Assembly (NCBI GenBank): GCA_016711045.1
Contig: JADJTT010000011.1
Location: 62,001 to 126,000 of the forward strand
DNA from: Saprospirales bacterium
GTDB lineage: Bacteria > Bacteroidota > Bacteroidia > Chitinophagales > Saprospiraceae
DNA: 64,000 nucleotides
Direction: 5' to 3'
In this document: piece by piece, positions 34,607-43,774 of the stretch
Numbering within the stretch: the first letter of the stretch is position 1
Layout of the letters: every line of letters begins with the position of its first letter
Translations under genes and position numbers: made by a program
The notes under the pieces: model-generated
Seen by the model: the letters and a program-made list of their open reading frames with translations, nothing else
What the model was told of the DNA's origin: nothing
Databases searched by the model: none

Positions 34607-34699
34607 AATGTCTGAACTCTGATTTGTCTGATTCAAGTGATAACCTTGATTCTCTTCATAGTCATCAAAAAAATCACATAAATCACAGTTCAGACAATT
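34607..34699. repeat. Inverted repeat TGTCTGAAC...GTTCAGACA with TGATT-rich centre
   Basis: Arms at 34607-34624 and 34681-34699 (AATGTCTGAACTCTGATT against AATCACAGTTCAGACAATT) enclose a centre rich in TGATT/AATCA words. It lies between the LytTR scar and the 3' end of the WG-repeat gene and could end that transcript. I recall similar elements as frequent in Bacteroidota intergenic DNA. Confidence 0.65.
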
Positions 34700-37235
34700 T
34701 ATCTCCTATACACCATCCCATCCTCCACCCTCGCCCATATCCTCCGCTCCTCCTCGTCTTTCAGGATGAAAAAACGCTTGTCGAGGTCCATGCCGTTATA
34801 GGCCAGGTCGTATACCTCGAGGATTCGATTTTGATCGTCGAGCAACACCGTGGTATGCCCGTCGGAGACGATGACGTGCTGACCGGTCGTCACCTGCCAA
34901 AACAAGGGATTGTTCTGGATGTAGTTCTGGTTGGGCCGGCGGCCGAAATCGTGCAGCAGGTTCCCCTGCCAGTCGTAGAGCAGACCAGTGTGGGTGGAAT
35001 CGGTGGCGGCAAACAGGCGATCCTGTATCACCACTTTCAGGTTGAGGTATTCGATGGGTATTTGCAGCCGCCACAAGGTGTCGAGCAGACCGCTTTTGAT
35101 GCGCAAGGCATAGCGGTCCTTCAGGGAAACCGGCCCGGGGAGCGGTTTTTGCACAATCAGGTGAGTGAGTTCCCATTCCACGCCCCCGTCTTTATGCGGG
35201 GGAAATGAGCAGATGAGTGTGTCCAGTTCATACAGCGTTTTCCCGCGATCGTCCACGACCAGCTGGCGCAGGGGGCCTTGTCGTTGAAATCCGTAACCGT
35301 GAGCAGGTTTCGCGATTTCAAATATTGGGGCCCCTCCAATACGTTGTAAGGCGTCAGCAGGTTACCCTTTACGTCGATGTAGGCGGCAATCAGCTTTCTG
35401 TCCGGCAGCTTGGGATGCGTTTTTTGGACGTTGGTGTTGCCGGCTTTTTTCTCAAAGGAACTGTATTGCACGTAATCCACTTCCAGCGCTGGCTCCTTGC
35501 CCTGGTTGACCCGGTGCAGTTTCAATTTAGTGGGGAAAGGATAACTTTTCCAAAGCCTTGGCGCCATGTCTTCGGGTATTTCCAGTACCAGGTAGTAGGT
35601 CAGGGGAAGGTAGCTCACGCCTTTTTTAGCCGGCAGCACCCATTCGCCACGGTCGTTGAGCACGCCGCAGGCCTTGAGGCCGTCTTTCACCACCACCAGA
35701 CCGGTTTCGTATTCCTGCCGGATGGCGGTGAAGCCATCAGGTAAGGGCGGTAAAGGTTTTGGTCCGGCAGCAATTTCAGGTAGCAGTTCGCCGCTCAGGT
35801 TGTATGTAATCCAACTGCCGTCATCCTGTTGGCAGCGAAATAGGGTATCACGGTAATTAAACGATCCGCGGATGGACGCATGCCGCCCGGGCACGATCTC
35901 CTCTCCTTTTTCATTAACAACCCCATACCGGCCGCCGGATTTGACCTGGTAAACCCGGGGATACACCCGGATCATTTCGTCGAAAAGCTCCCGGGTCAAT
36001 GGTTGCCCCTCCACATCGTACAGCCCGTATTTCCAGGCGCCTGCCTGGTTATTTCTCCGCTTGATCACCCAGGGGCCAGTCTCCACGATCTCGGATTCAT
36101 CCATCCCTTCCAGGCTGGCGATCAGCTGCAGGGCGGTATCGCGGATCTCCTGCCTGTCTGGATACTCAAAAACGAGGTGCGGAAAATCGCGTCGGTCGTA
36201 AGGCAGGATGCGGGATGCATACTCCGAAAGAAGGCGCCGCCCCTTGCGGTCCATCAGCCAGGCCCGCGGCGCCTTCGTGGCCGGGTCCTGATCGTTGATA
36301 AGCGCCATGCGCTCCTGGGCAACGGGATAGATCTGTTGGGCCGAAATGGGCAGCACCTCTTTGCCCTGGTAGTCCATCAGTCCGAAGCGCTGGTCAATTT
36401 CCACGATTACCATGTCGCCGAAGGGCTGGATGGTGCTTCGGTAAATGGTATCCAGCACCAGCCCGCCGTCGGCGTTGATCAGGCCGTAGCGGTGGCCGCC
36501 ACTGTTGTTGGTATAGGTGGGACCGATGGCAACAAAAAACCCGGTCTTTCCTCCCGGCTGGAGCATGCCCCAGGCGAAGGGCGTGCGCACCACGCCCTTC
36601 CTGTCGGCGATGGCCAGTTTTTCACGTCCCTCCGCCACGATGAAGTATTCCGCATCGGCGACGATACCCGCGCCGAAATCGCGGTCGAAAAGCAGCTTCA
36701 TGTCGGTATCGATGAAATTGAGGGTCGTGGGCGAAGTCCACACCGGCAGCGCCCCTTCGGTGAATTGGAGCGGATCTTTCTCCTCCCGCCTCGACGAGTA
36801 CCTGACCTGCAGCCACTCGAAATTGTTGTTGCGGGTGGGGTTGAACCACTCCGTCTGCGCGCCGGTGCGGGTATTGCGCAAGATCAGCTTTTCTCCTTTC
36901 TTGATCGCGACAAGCTGCGCAAGGGTATCGATCTGCCGGTCATAGGGCCGCACATTTTCGACTTCGGTGACCACATGGTGCCGGTTTTCCAACGGCACCA
37001 GCTCCCCCCTCCGGGTCAGCGCCTGCAGCGGGCCGTTGTTGCGCAAAACCGTGTAAAAACGGTCGGCGGGCAGGATTTCAAAGATGCCTTTGTGCACTGG
37101 CTTAATCACGACTTGGCCGTCTTCGGTGGCGTAGCCGTAGAGGTCCTTGTAGCCCTGGAAGGGGATGAGGGTTTGGGCGGAGAGCAGGGCGGCGGTGAGG
37201 AGGGCGGTAAAGAGCAGTAAGTATCTGTTAACCAT
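34699..37235 (-). CDS. Exported WG-repeat protein, frameshifted near 35273
   Basis: ATG 37235 starts a signal peptide (MVNRYLLLFTALLTAALLSAQ). WG-type repeats follow throughout, recognisable as YGxxxxxGxxVIxPxYDxI-like units (YGYATEDGQVVIKP, FGLMDYQGKEVLPI, YGVVNEKGEEIVPG, CGVLNDRGEWVLPA). The frame from 37235 runs off into unrelated sequence at 35157, while a second frame carries the true end down to 34699. The change falls on GGGGG at 35271-35275; one more base there gives a smooth join (DKAPLRQLVVDDRGK). The whole protein would be about 845 residues. This is either a sequencing error or a recent mutation. It is the last of five WG-repeat genes on this strand. Role unknown. Confidence 0.85.
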
Positions 37236-37298
37236 AGTTTGTCTTTATAAATTTTAATACCTTAATCTGATCTGAGGTTTGGATATTTTAAGTTTATT

Positions 37299-37421
37299 CC
37301 ACCCCCAACCCCCGCCAGCGGGGGAGAAAACCTTGCAAAAGCTGATTATATAGATCAAAGCTCAACTGTTCCACCGCAGGCTTGCATTACAATCTCCCCC
37401 GCTGGCGGGGGTTGGGGGTGG
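37299..37421. repeat. Dispersed palindromic repeat (family A), arms in opposite order
   Basis: Arms 37299-37326 and 37393-37421 carry the same palindrome CCCCCGCTGGCGGGGG with GGGGGTGG shoulders as the copies near 18231 and 28569, but the shoulders face outward and the 66-base centre is different. It fills most of the 265-base gap between two WG-repeat genes; the rest of the gap shows nothing recognisable. Confidence 0.85.
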
Positions 37422-37500
37422 AAAATTTTCATAAAAACTAAAATATCAACCAGTGAACCTCAAATCTCACGTTATTTTAAATAACTACTCAACTCCTTTT

Positions 37501-38235
37501 TCACCGCTCCACACACTCCACCTCCCGCCCCTCATCATCCAGGCAAATATAGCCCGGATCGAGCCAGGCATAGGCCACCACGCGGCGCCCTGCCCCCAGG
37601 GTACCCAGCTTTTGAGCGGTTTGCTCATGGGGCTCTTGAGAACGTTCAATAAATTGATACACAAATTCGGTCAACCGCTTGCCATCGGGCGCGCCGAGTG
37701 CAAAAAGCCCCGTTTCAGCATGGACCAGGCCCAGGAAACCATTGCCCAGTTCGAAAATTTTGGCGTACCGCTCCCCTGTCACCGGCTTCTGGTCGGCCGG
37801 ATCCAGGAGGAAAACCTGGCGATTCTGGTGGACAACAGCCAGGTCGGGATTGTACTTCAGGGAGGCAATCACCTCGTAGTTATTTTCAAATGGCGTAAGC
37901 TGGTTGCCCAGGGTATCGAAAATGGCTTTTTGGATGCCCCGCCCCATCACAAACCAGCGGTTGCCGCCCAGCTCAAATGCCATATCGTAAGCCGGCGGGA
38001 TGACAATGCCTCGCTTTGCATGCTCTATACCGACCTTGCGGGTGGGAAGATGTTCGATCATATACCAGGACGAATCTTTTTTGTTATAATCCAGAATGCT
38101 GCGGTGATACTCGGGATTACCGGTTTCAGGCTCAGTCCCTGCCTTCACCCGCTGTTCCTGGCCGCAGGCTGTGAAGCTGAAGGATGCAAGCCATCCGGCG
38201 AGGAGGAATAGGAACGGGCGTGGTCGTTTAGTCAT
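37501..38235 (-). CDS. WG-repeat-like lipoprotein
   Basis: 244 residues with a lipoprotein signal peptide (lipobox SFTAC, Cys24). The mature part has degenerate WG-type units (KVGIEHAKRGIVIPPAYDMAFE, FDTLGNQLTPFENNYEVI, FLLDPADQKPVTGERYAKIFE), that is, a conserved strand followed by a turn and a Y-[DE]-x-[IA] segment. It is the shortest of the five WG genes and lies between two blocks of dispersed repeats. The fold is probably a beta-rich repeat domain on the periplasmic face of a membrane. No function is known. Confidence 0.85.
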   Translation of the reverse strand: MTKRPRPFLFLLAGWLASFSFTACGQEQRVKAGTEPETGNPEYHRSILDYNKKDSSWYMIEHLPTRKVGIEHAKRGIVIPPAYDMAFELGGNRWFVMGRGIQKAIFDTLGNQLTPFENNYEVIASLKYNPDLAVVHQNRQVFLLDPADQKPVTGERYAKIFELGNGFLGLVHAETGLFALGAPDGKRLTEFVYQFIERSQEPHEQTAQKLGTLGAGRRVVAYAWLDPGYICLDDEGREVECVER

Positions 38236-38298
38236 ATTTTTTCGATTATCGTTTATGCTTTTGATCTTTTTGAGAATAATTTACCGATTTGGAAAAAT

Positions 38299-38408
38299 GT
38301 AGTGTCGAAGTCCTCTTCGACACATGTTCAGCTAAGCTGGATTGTAAAGGGTATACCGAAAATTCTCTGCATCCGAACGCCGTGTGTCGAAGAGGACTTC
38401 GATACTAC
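38299..38408. repeat. Inverted pair of the 26-base repeat (family B)
   Basis: Arms 38299-38324 and 38383-38408 match in inverted orientation in 25 of 26 positions around a 58-base centre. Each arm is itself a palindrome (TGTCGAAG/CTTCGACA). A third copy lies at 32862-32887. The element fills the gap between two WG-repeat genes and could form a strong stem in the transcript. Confidence 0.8.
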
Positions 38409-38428
38409 AAAAAAGCGGATCGCAAACC

Positions 38429-40126
38429 TTAATCTGCTTTGATCTCAAACGTCTTCCCCGTTCCATCAATCAACGTAAACGTCTCCTCAAACCCTTCCCG
38501 CATGTACCCGACCCAGGGCCCATACCCGGCCGGATGCTCCCGGTCCAATACCCGTATCTTTTGCCGGGTATTGAGCCCGTCCATGGCGTGTGGTTCCATT
38601 TCATAGATGAGCCCGGTAATGGGGTTCAGGTCCCGGTCGAAGAGCCCGTATTCCTTTACCTGGCCGTATCCCGACTTTTTATCGCCGTACCGGCTCATCA
38701 CGTAGATCCCGTCAGCCAGCAGCCGGGGCTCGCTCTCCAGCTTGCGGATAAATCGCCCTTCCAGGTCCAGGAGGATGTATTCGTCGATCCAGGTCGGACG
38801 GGCCACCAGGTAGCCGTCCACACGCCCAGGCCAGATGCGGTAATAAGGCCCGGCCAGCGGGCGGCCATCGATGTGGAACAGATAAGAAGTATCGCCTTTT
38901 TCCTGGATGTACGCAGTGGGTGATACCCCGTCGAAGCGGTCGAAGGCTGCCGGGCGCAGTTGCCCTGCCTGCCGGTGCCACAAGCCATATTTTCCCGAAA
39001 GGATATCTTCAAAGATCAGAAAAGGCAAGGTGTCGTATTCAATGATCCACTGCCCCCGTTCGTTTTGACCGATCTTTCTTTCAAAAACCATGGGCTTAAA
39101 TCCGACAAGAACGGTATCCACGACTATCTGCCCTTCTGCGTTGCCTACCCCGCGCCGGTCGCCCCGGTTGCTGGGCCCGGCGTGCAGGGTGTAATGTTCT
39201 TTTTCATCCAGAAAACGAATGTCTTTGTAGGTTGGCGGAAAGATCACCTTGAATTGGGCGTCCATCAGGCCCGCGCGCGCCTGTTCCCAGGAGGCGCCCT
39301 CCCAAAAGGTGAAATTCCCGAGCGGGTCGGGCGGGAGCACCTTGTAGTATTTGTCGGGGTAAAGGGTCTGGGTGCTGATCTGGAACAAGCCGCCTGTTTT
39401 GGTCTTGTAATTGGCTACCCTGGCCCAATCGCCCTTCTCCCATTCAATACCGGTGTATTCCAGAGGGATCAGCACCTTGCCATCGGGATCGAGCACGCCC
39501 TGCATGGAAACCATGCTGAAACCTGCCACGGTATCCCGGTATGCCCGGAAGCGGCCGGAAGGAAATTGCAGCATATGCGAATAGGGCCATGTTTTGACTG
39601 GCTTGCCCTGGAGATCATAAGTTTTGAGGTCTTTCCTGTTGAAGTCCTGCACCGCCAGCGTGCTGTCGTTGAACAGCCAGATGTTGTATAACTTTCCTTC
39701 CTGAATGATAACCCTGCCTTCAAAATCGAAGGCCGATACTTTCTCGGACCCCTCCCTGCAAACGACGATCCGCTGCTGGTAATAAGGAGACAAAGCCGAG
39801 TATTTAAAGGGAATGACCACCTTCCCACTGGCGTCGATGGCGCCGTATTTGCCGTTCTTCTTTGCCGGATTGAAGGCGGAAATAGGTTCAGGAAGCTCCT
39901 GATACTCAAACGGAATGAGGACTTTGTGGTATTTGTCCACCCACCCGTAGTGCCCGTAGCGGTTTTTGCACCGGTGCGGCTGGTAGTGCAGGCTGGAGCC
40001 TTCATGCCTCGCGACCGAATCGCGGTAGCCGGCTTCCGCTTCGTAGTCGATTTCGATGACCGGATCGATCTGGGCAGAGACGGAGAGGCAGGCCAGCAGG
40101 GACAGGAGGGAGAATAAGTAACGCAT
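38429..40126 (-). CDS. Exported WG-repeat protein
   Basis: 565 residues with a signal peptide (MRYLFSLLSLLACLSVSAQ). Repeats include YGHYGWVDKYHKVLIPFEYQ, YGAIDASGKVVIPFKYSAL, QGVLDPDGKVLIPLEYTGI, GLMDAQFKVIFPPTYKDI and YGLFDRDLNPITGLIYEM: each has a G-x-hydrophobic-D start, a turn, a hydrophobic-P pair and a Y-x-x-hydrophobic end. The number of clear units is at least six. WG proteins are predicted beta-repeat proteins often found in Bacteroidota; no biochemical role is established. It is part of the same-strand array from 43669 to 34699, 66 bases after the WG-TonB gene. Confidence 0.9.
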   Translation of the reverse strand: MRYLFSLLSLLACLSVSAQIDPVIEIDYEAEAGYRDSVARHEGSSLHYQPHRCKNRYGHYGWVDKYHKVLIPFEYQELPEPISAFNPAKKNGKYGAIDASGKVVIPFKYSALSPYYQQRIVVCREGSEKVSAFDFEGRVIIQEGKLYNIWLFNDSTLAVQDFNRKDLKTYDLQGKPVKTWPYSHMLQFPSGRFRAYRDTVAGFSMVSMQGVLDPDGKVLIPLEYTGIEWEKGDWARVANYKTKTGGLFQISTQTLYPDKYYKVLPPDPLGNFTFWEGASWEQARAGLMDAQFKVIFPPTYKDIRFLDEKEHYTLHAGPSNRGDRRGVGNAEGQIVVDTVLVGFKPMVFERKIGQNERGQWIIEYDTLPFLIFEDILSGKYGLWHRQAGQLRPAAFDRFDGVSPTAYIQEKGDTSYLFHIDGRPLAGPYYRIWPGRVDGYLVARPTWIDEYILLDLEGRFIRKLESEPRLLADGIYVMSRYGDKKSGYGQVKEYGLFDRDLNPITGLIYEMEPHAMDGLNTRQKIRVLDREHPAGYGPWVGYMREGFEETFTLIDGTGKTFEIKAD

Positions 40127-40192
40127 GAGGTTTGATTTTGTAGCAACTCTGGTTCTAATGAAAAACGACCCTTCCAGATTTTCAGGATTAGT

Positions 40193-42013
40193 TTACTCCA
40201 GCTTAAACCTGAACGGAAAAGTCTGCCACGACCTCACAGGAAAGCCGTTTTTCATCCCGGGCTTCCACTTGGGCATCAGACCGATGATACGAACGACCTC
40301 CTTGCCGCAGCCCCCGCCGATATCCCTGACAATTTGAATATTCGTGATGCTGCCATCCTTTTCCACGACGAATTTGACGACCACCATACCCTGAATGGCG
40401 TTTTCTTTTGCAAGTGCCGGATAGTTCAGCTGGGATACCATGAACTTCAGCCGCTCCGACTCCCCACCCGGGTATTCCGCAGGCTTGTCCGGAAAGTCGC
40501 AGATTTCCTCTTCCTGCCGGGGACTTTCTATCACAACAACCTCTTCCATCGCTACTACTTCCTCTTTGGGTTGGAGCGGGGGAAAATCATGGGCTTTGCC
40601 TTTTTCGTCGAAACCTACCCAGGGCTGGTCATCGCCGCGTTGAGCGGATGCCCCATATGCCACCAACCGGCCGGACTTCATTTTTTCCCTCCAGGCGGTG
40701 TAGTGCTTCCGCTCTGGTTGTTCCAGAAACGCATAGCCCTGATTGTTGACCCGGCGGCCGGCAGCGTCGTGCAGGTAGTACGCCCCCTCTTCCTTGACGG
40801 CAAAATAACCCGAGTGGGGAAGAAGTATGATCTTCTGAAGAGTAAAACGGTCGCCCGCCGGATCACCTATGTGGATGAAGCCTCCCCGATCGCCGTTTTC
40901 CGGTTGGCCGTAGAGGAGGCCGGGATCTGCGGTATATTCCAGGCGTTTGAACCTGCCCGGATAAGCCGGCTTGCCGTCCCAGCCCATGATGAGATAAGCG
41001 GCGCCGTCGTGGACGATCAGCGGATGGTCGTCGGAGGCGTATTGGATTTCTTTGTATTGCATGGGCAAAATGGGCCGGCCGTCGAGGTGGAAAAGGCCGG
41101 TTGAATACTTTGCCGCATTAGAAGCGGTAAAATACCGGTAAAAGTGTTGGTTCGCAAATTTGCCAATCCCACCTTTAAAAGCAACATTATCAGTAACACA
41201 GCTGTCCATGAGCAATCGCCCGTTTGGGTCATACACTTTGCCATTCAGCGGGCTTCCTTCGAGCGCGAGAATGACGTCTTGCGGCTGATTGCCCATTTTG
41301 GAGAGTCTGACGGGGCCCAGTGGAATGAGAAAACGGCCTTGCTCATCGATCATGCCCATCTGATAGTCGGTGGTTTGCACGAGAAACCTGCCTCCGGGAT
41401 GAGCCTGGATGTTGAAATAAACCGGTGGTAAGAGGGTATCCCCTTCCCAGGAGAACAAGCCCGCCTGGCTGAGATTGCCCCGGTTGTCGATCGTAGCGCA
41501 GACGACTGTTTTCCCGTCGGTCCACCGGCCGTTTACGAAGCGGCCCTGGAAAGGGTCCTGGCCTTTCAGGTCGAGAAAAACCCGCGACATATCCGGCCGG
41601 ATGACCTGCACGGTATTTTCGTTGAATCCGGGCTCGGCCGTCTGTCCCGCTGTCTGAAAAAGGGCTTCTCCCTTCCCGTTGAAAAAATGCAGCAGGGTAT
41701 CATTTTCCGGCGCGCGGGCTGCCAGCAAATCCGCATGGATGGCGCGCACATATTCGTATCGAATCGGCAGGACCAGCTCGCCCTCCAGCTTGTACAGGCC
41801 CCAAAGCCCGTTTTTTCCGACCGCGGCATACCCCATTACACTGGTTTGCCAACCGACATCGACTTCGTCATATTCAAAGGGTATGACAACACTGCCGTCG
41901 ATTTGATCGACATAGCCCTTTTTGCCGGTTTGGGGGTCGGTTTCCACGCGGTATTGGGCATGGACGGTGATAGAGAGTACGAGAAAAAATACGGTTAATC
42001 TGTTTTTCTTCAT
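40193..42013 (-). CDS. WG-repeat protein with C-terminal TonB domain
   Basis: 606 residues from ATG 42013, which begins a signal-like helix (MKKNRLTVFFLVLSITVHAQ); an in-frame codon 30 bases upstream only adds polar residues. Residues about 20-500 are WG-type repeats (KGYVDQIDGSVVIPFEYDEVD, WGLYKLEGELVLPIRYEYV, GMIDEQGRFLIPL). The last 90 residues are a TonB C-terminal energy-transducer domain: NYPALAKENAIQGMVVVKF, VEKDGSITNIQIVRDIGGGCGKE and WKPGMKNGFPVRSWQTFPFRF. A Pro/Glu linker joins both parts. If the N-terminal helix is kept as an anchor, it could couple to an outer-membrane receptor; if it is cleaved, the TonB domain has a non-classical role. No ExbB/ExbD genes are nearby. Confidence 0.9.
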   Translation of the reverse strand: MKKNRLTVFFLVLSITVHAQYRVETDPQTGKKGYVDQIDGSVVIPFEYDEVDVGWQTSVMGYAAVGKNGLWGLYKLEGELVLPIRYEYVRAIHADLLAARAPENDTLLHFFNGKGEALFQTAGQTAEPGFNENTVQVIRPDMSRVFLDLKGQDPFQGRFVNGRWTDGKTVVCATIDNRGNLSQAGLFSWEGDTLLPPVYFNIQAHPGGRFLVQTTDYQMGMIDEQGRFLIPLGPVRLSKMGNQPQDVILALEGSPLNGKVYDPNGRLLMDSCVTDNVAFKGGIGKFANQHFYRYFTASNAAKYSTGLFHLDGRPILPMQYKEIQYASDDHPLIVHDGAAYLIMGWDGKPAYPGRFKRLEYTADPGLLYGQPENGDRGGFIHIGDPAGDRFTLQKIILLPHSGYFAVKEEGAYYLHDAAGRRVNNQGYAFLEQPERKHYTAWREKMKSGRLVAYGASAQRGDDQPWVGFDEKGKAHDFPPLQPKEEVVAMEEVVVIESPRQEEEICDFPDKPAEYPGGESERLKFMVSQLNYPALAKENAIQGMVVVKFVVEKDGSITNIQIVRDIGGGCGKEVVRIIGLMPKWKPGMKNGFPVRSWQTFPFRFKLE

Positions 42014-42067
42014 GCCATTTTTATTTGAACCGCAAAGACGCAAAGATGCAAAGGCGACGCAAAATTT

Positions 42068-43669
42068 TTAATCCAATTCCACCAACTTCCCATTCTTCAA
42101 AAGAACAAAAGCCGCTCCATCCTCCCGGGTCAGCACCGTGACGACCTCAGCTTCGGGAATCCCCCTGGCTTTGAAATCGCGAGAGAAAGCAGGCAACATA
42201 TTTTCCGTGTAAGCGCCTTTATAAGCCGGCTGCACCAACACCTTTCCCGAAGGATCGACCAGGCCCAGCTTGCTGTCCGCATTGATATAGAAAAACCCGT
42301 GCCGGAGCAACTGGATATCGGTGTAAATGCCCGGCAAAACCTCACGCCCCTGATCGTCCACCAGGCCGCATTTCATCTGGTCATTCACGAAAATGACCAG
42401 CCGCCCGTTGTGGTCGCCCAGCCATTTGTACCTGAACGGTATGGCCATCTTGCCCTCCAGGGAAAGCAGGCCGAAGTACTGATTGGTCGAGTCCTTGAGG
42501 GAAAAATGCGGCCCCCGGTCCATGTCGAACCGCTGTATGACCTTCGAGTGCTCGAAGGGCGTCACCACCCGGTTGTCGATGTCGACCACACCCCATTTGC
42601 CCATCTTTTCCGCCCAGATATGGAATTTGCCCTGATGGAGGAAGGAAAGACCGAAACCCATATATTCAAAGGGCAGCACCGTGCACCCTGTGCTGTCGAT
42701 CACACCAGCCCTGGTGAAAGTCACACCGTCCTCGTCGGGATCCGTTGCGGCCTGGGTACCGAAAAGCATCGGACCGAAGGGTTTTTCATCGGGGTTCATG
42801 ACGTACAGGGGGCCGATACCTCCGTAAAATTTGGGCTCGATCATCCATTCGCGCCGGCGAAGATCGAAAACGCCCACTTGGTTGTCTGCGTTACCCACCT
42901 GCAGCCATTCGGGATGCTGTACGCGGAAATCTTCCGCCCAGTAAAAGACGTCCATCGTGGCGTATTCAAATGGCAGGACAACCTGGCCGTCCATCGCCAC
43001 TACCCCCATCTCCCCCGGCATGTGATAGATCAACGCGGTTTGGGCCATGGCAGTCTGGTAAGCGGGGAGCTCGGAAGTCACATACCCCTGCGTGGTGCGC
43101 ACCCCGGGGTAGAAATAGACTACTTCGACGTAGCGGTTCTCGCGAAAGGGGAAGATCACCTCGCCTTTACCATTGAGGAGACCGGCTTGCCCGTCCTCCC
43201 GGATAGCGAGGAGGCGAAGGTCTTCCAAAGGCACGCCTTGGGGCACCTGGAAAGCGAGCGGTTTATAGAGCAGTTCGAGCCGTTTGTACGAAAAGGGGAT
43301 CACCATCTGGTTAGCTTCGTTGATCACGCCGGATTTACCTTCCTTCGACGCAACCATGAAGCCGCAGTATTGAAAATGCAGGTCGTCGTATTCGGCCGGA
43401 ATGAGCACCGTGCCGTCCTGGGCCTTCATGCCGCTTTTTCCATTCTGGTAATATTTGTCGGAGTAATGACTGCCCAGCTTGCTCCAATACGCCTGTTGGG
43501 CGGTGATGAGGTAGCCGTAGTCGTTGTAGGCATAGCCGGAAGGAGCTTGTTTTGCCGGCTTTGCCGGTATTTCAGGAAGGGCTTCCTGAATCTCCAGTGA
43601 GTCCGGGTCTTGCGCGAAAGAAGCAGTGGCCACCAGAAGAAAGAATGCCAATAGCGTAGATTTCTTCAT
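42068..43669 (-). CDS. Exported WG-repeat protein
   Basis: 533 residues from ATG 43669, which opens a signal peptide (MKKSTLLAFFLLVATASFAQ); the frame extends 17 codons upstream without one. WG-type units are regular: SGMKAQDGTVLIPAEYDDLH, SGVINEANQMVIPFSYKRLE, AGLLNGKGEVIFPF, MGVVAMDGQVVLPFEYATMD, WGVVDIDNRVVTPFEHSKV, CGLVDDQGREVLPGIYTDI, LGLVDPSGKVLVQPAYKGA. It is the first gene of the five-gene WG array, followed after 54 bases by the WG-TonB gene. The array probably arose by duplication. Molecular role unknown. Confidence 0.9.
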   Translation of the reverse strand: MKKSTLLAFFLLVATASFAQDPDSLEIQEALPEIPAKPAKQAPSGYAYNDYGYLITAQQAYWSKLGSHYSDKYYQNGKSGMKAQDGTVLIPAEYDDLHFQYCGFMVASKEGKSGVINEANQMVIPFSYKRLELLYKPLAFQVPQGVPLEDLRLLAIREDGQAGLLNGKGEVIFPFRENRYVEVVYFYPGVRTTQGYVTSELPAYQTAMAQTALIYHMPGEMGVVAMDGQVVLPFEYATMDVFYWAEDFRVQHPEWLQVGNADNQVGVFDLRRREWMIEPKFYGGIGPLYVMNPDEKPFGPMLFGTQAATDPDEDGVTFTRAGVIDSTGCTVLPFEYMGFGLSFLHQGKFHIWAEKMGKWGVVDIDNRVVTPFEHSKVIQRFDMDRGPHFSLKDSTNQYFGLLSLEGKMAIPFRYKWLGDHNGRLVIFVNDQMKCGLVDDQGREVLPGIYTDIQLLRHGFFYINADSKLGLVDPSGKVLVQPAYKGAYTENMLPAFSRDFKARGIPEAEVVTVLTREDGAAFVLLKNGKLVELD

Positions 43670-43774
43670 AAATAACTTCGGAATTTTGATGGGCGAAAAT
43701 AGGCCAATCTTCCCCAACAACCAACCCTCTGGCCCGTTCCTACCGTCTTACGATCCAAACAAACCTCCATTTCC

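Noticed and set aside
34607..34699. Short CRISPR-like repeat pair
   Set aside because: Only two arms, in inverted rather than direct orientation.
35880..37220. 446-codon open frame on the plus strand
   Set aside because: It is the exact antisense of the WG-repeat gene, has no signal peptide or motif, and follows the codon bias of the minus-strand gene.
42299..43600. 433-codon open frame on the plus strand
   Set aside because: Antisense of the WG-repeat gene at 42068-43669; His/Val/Gln-rich translation without any recognisable domain.
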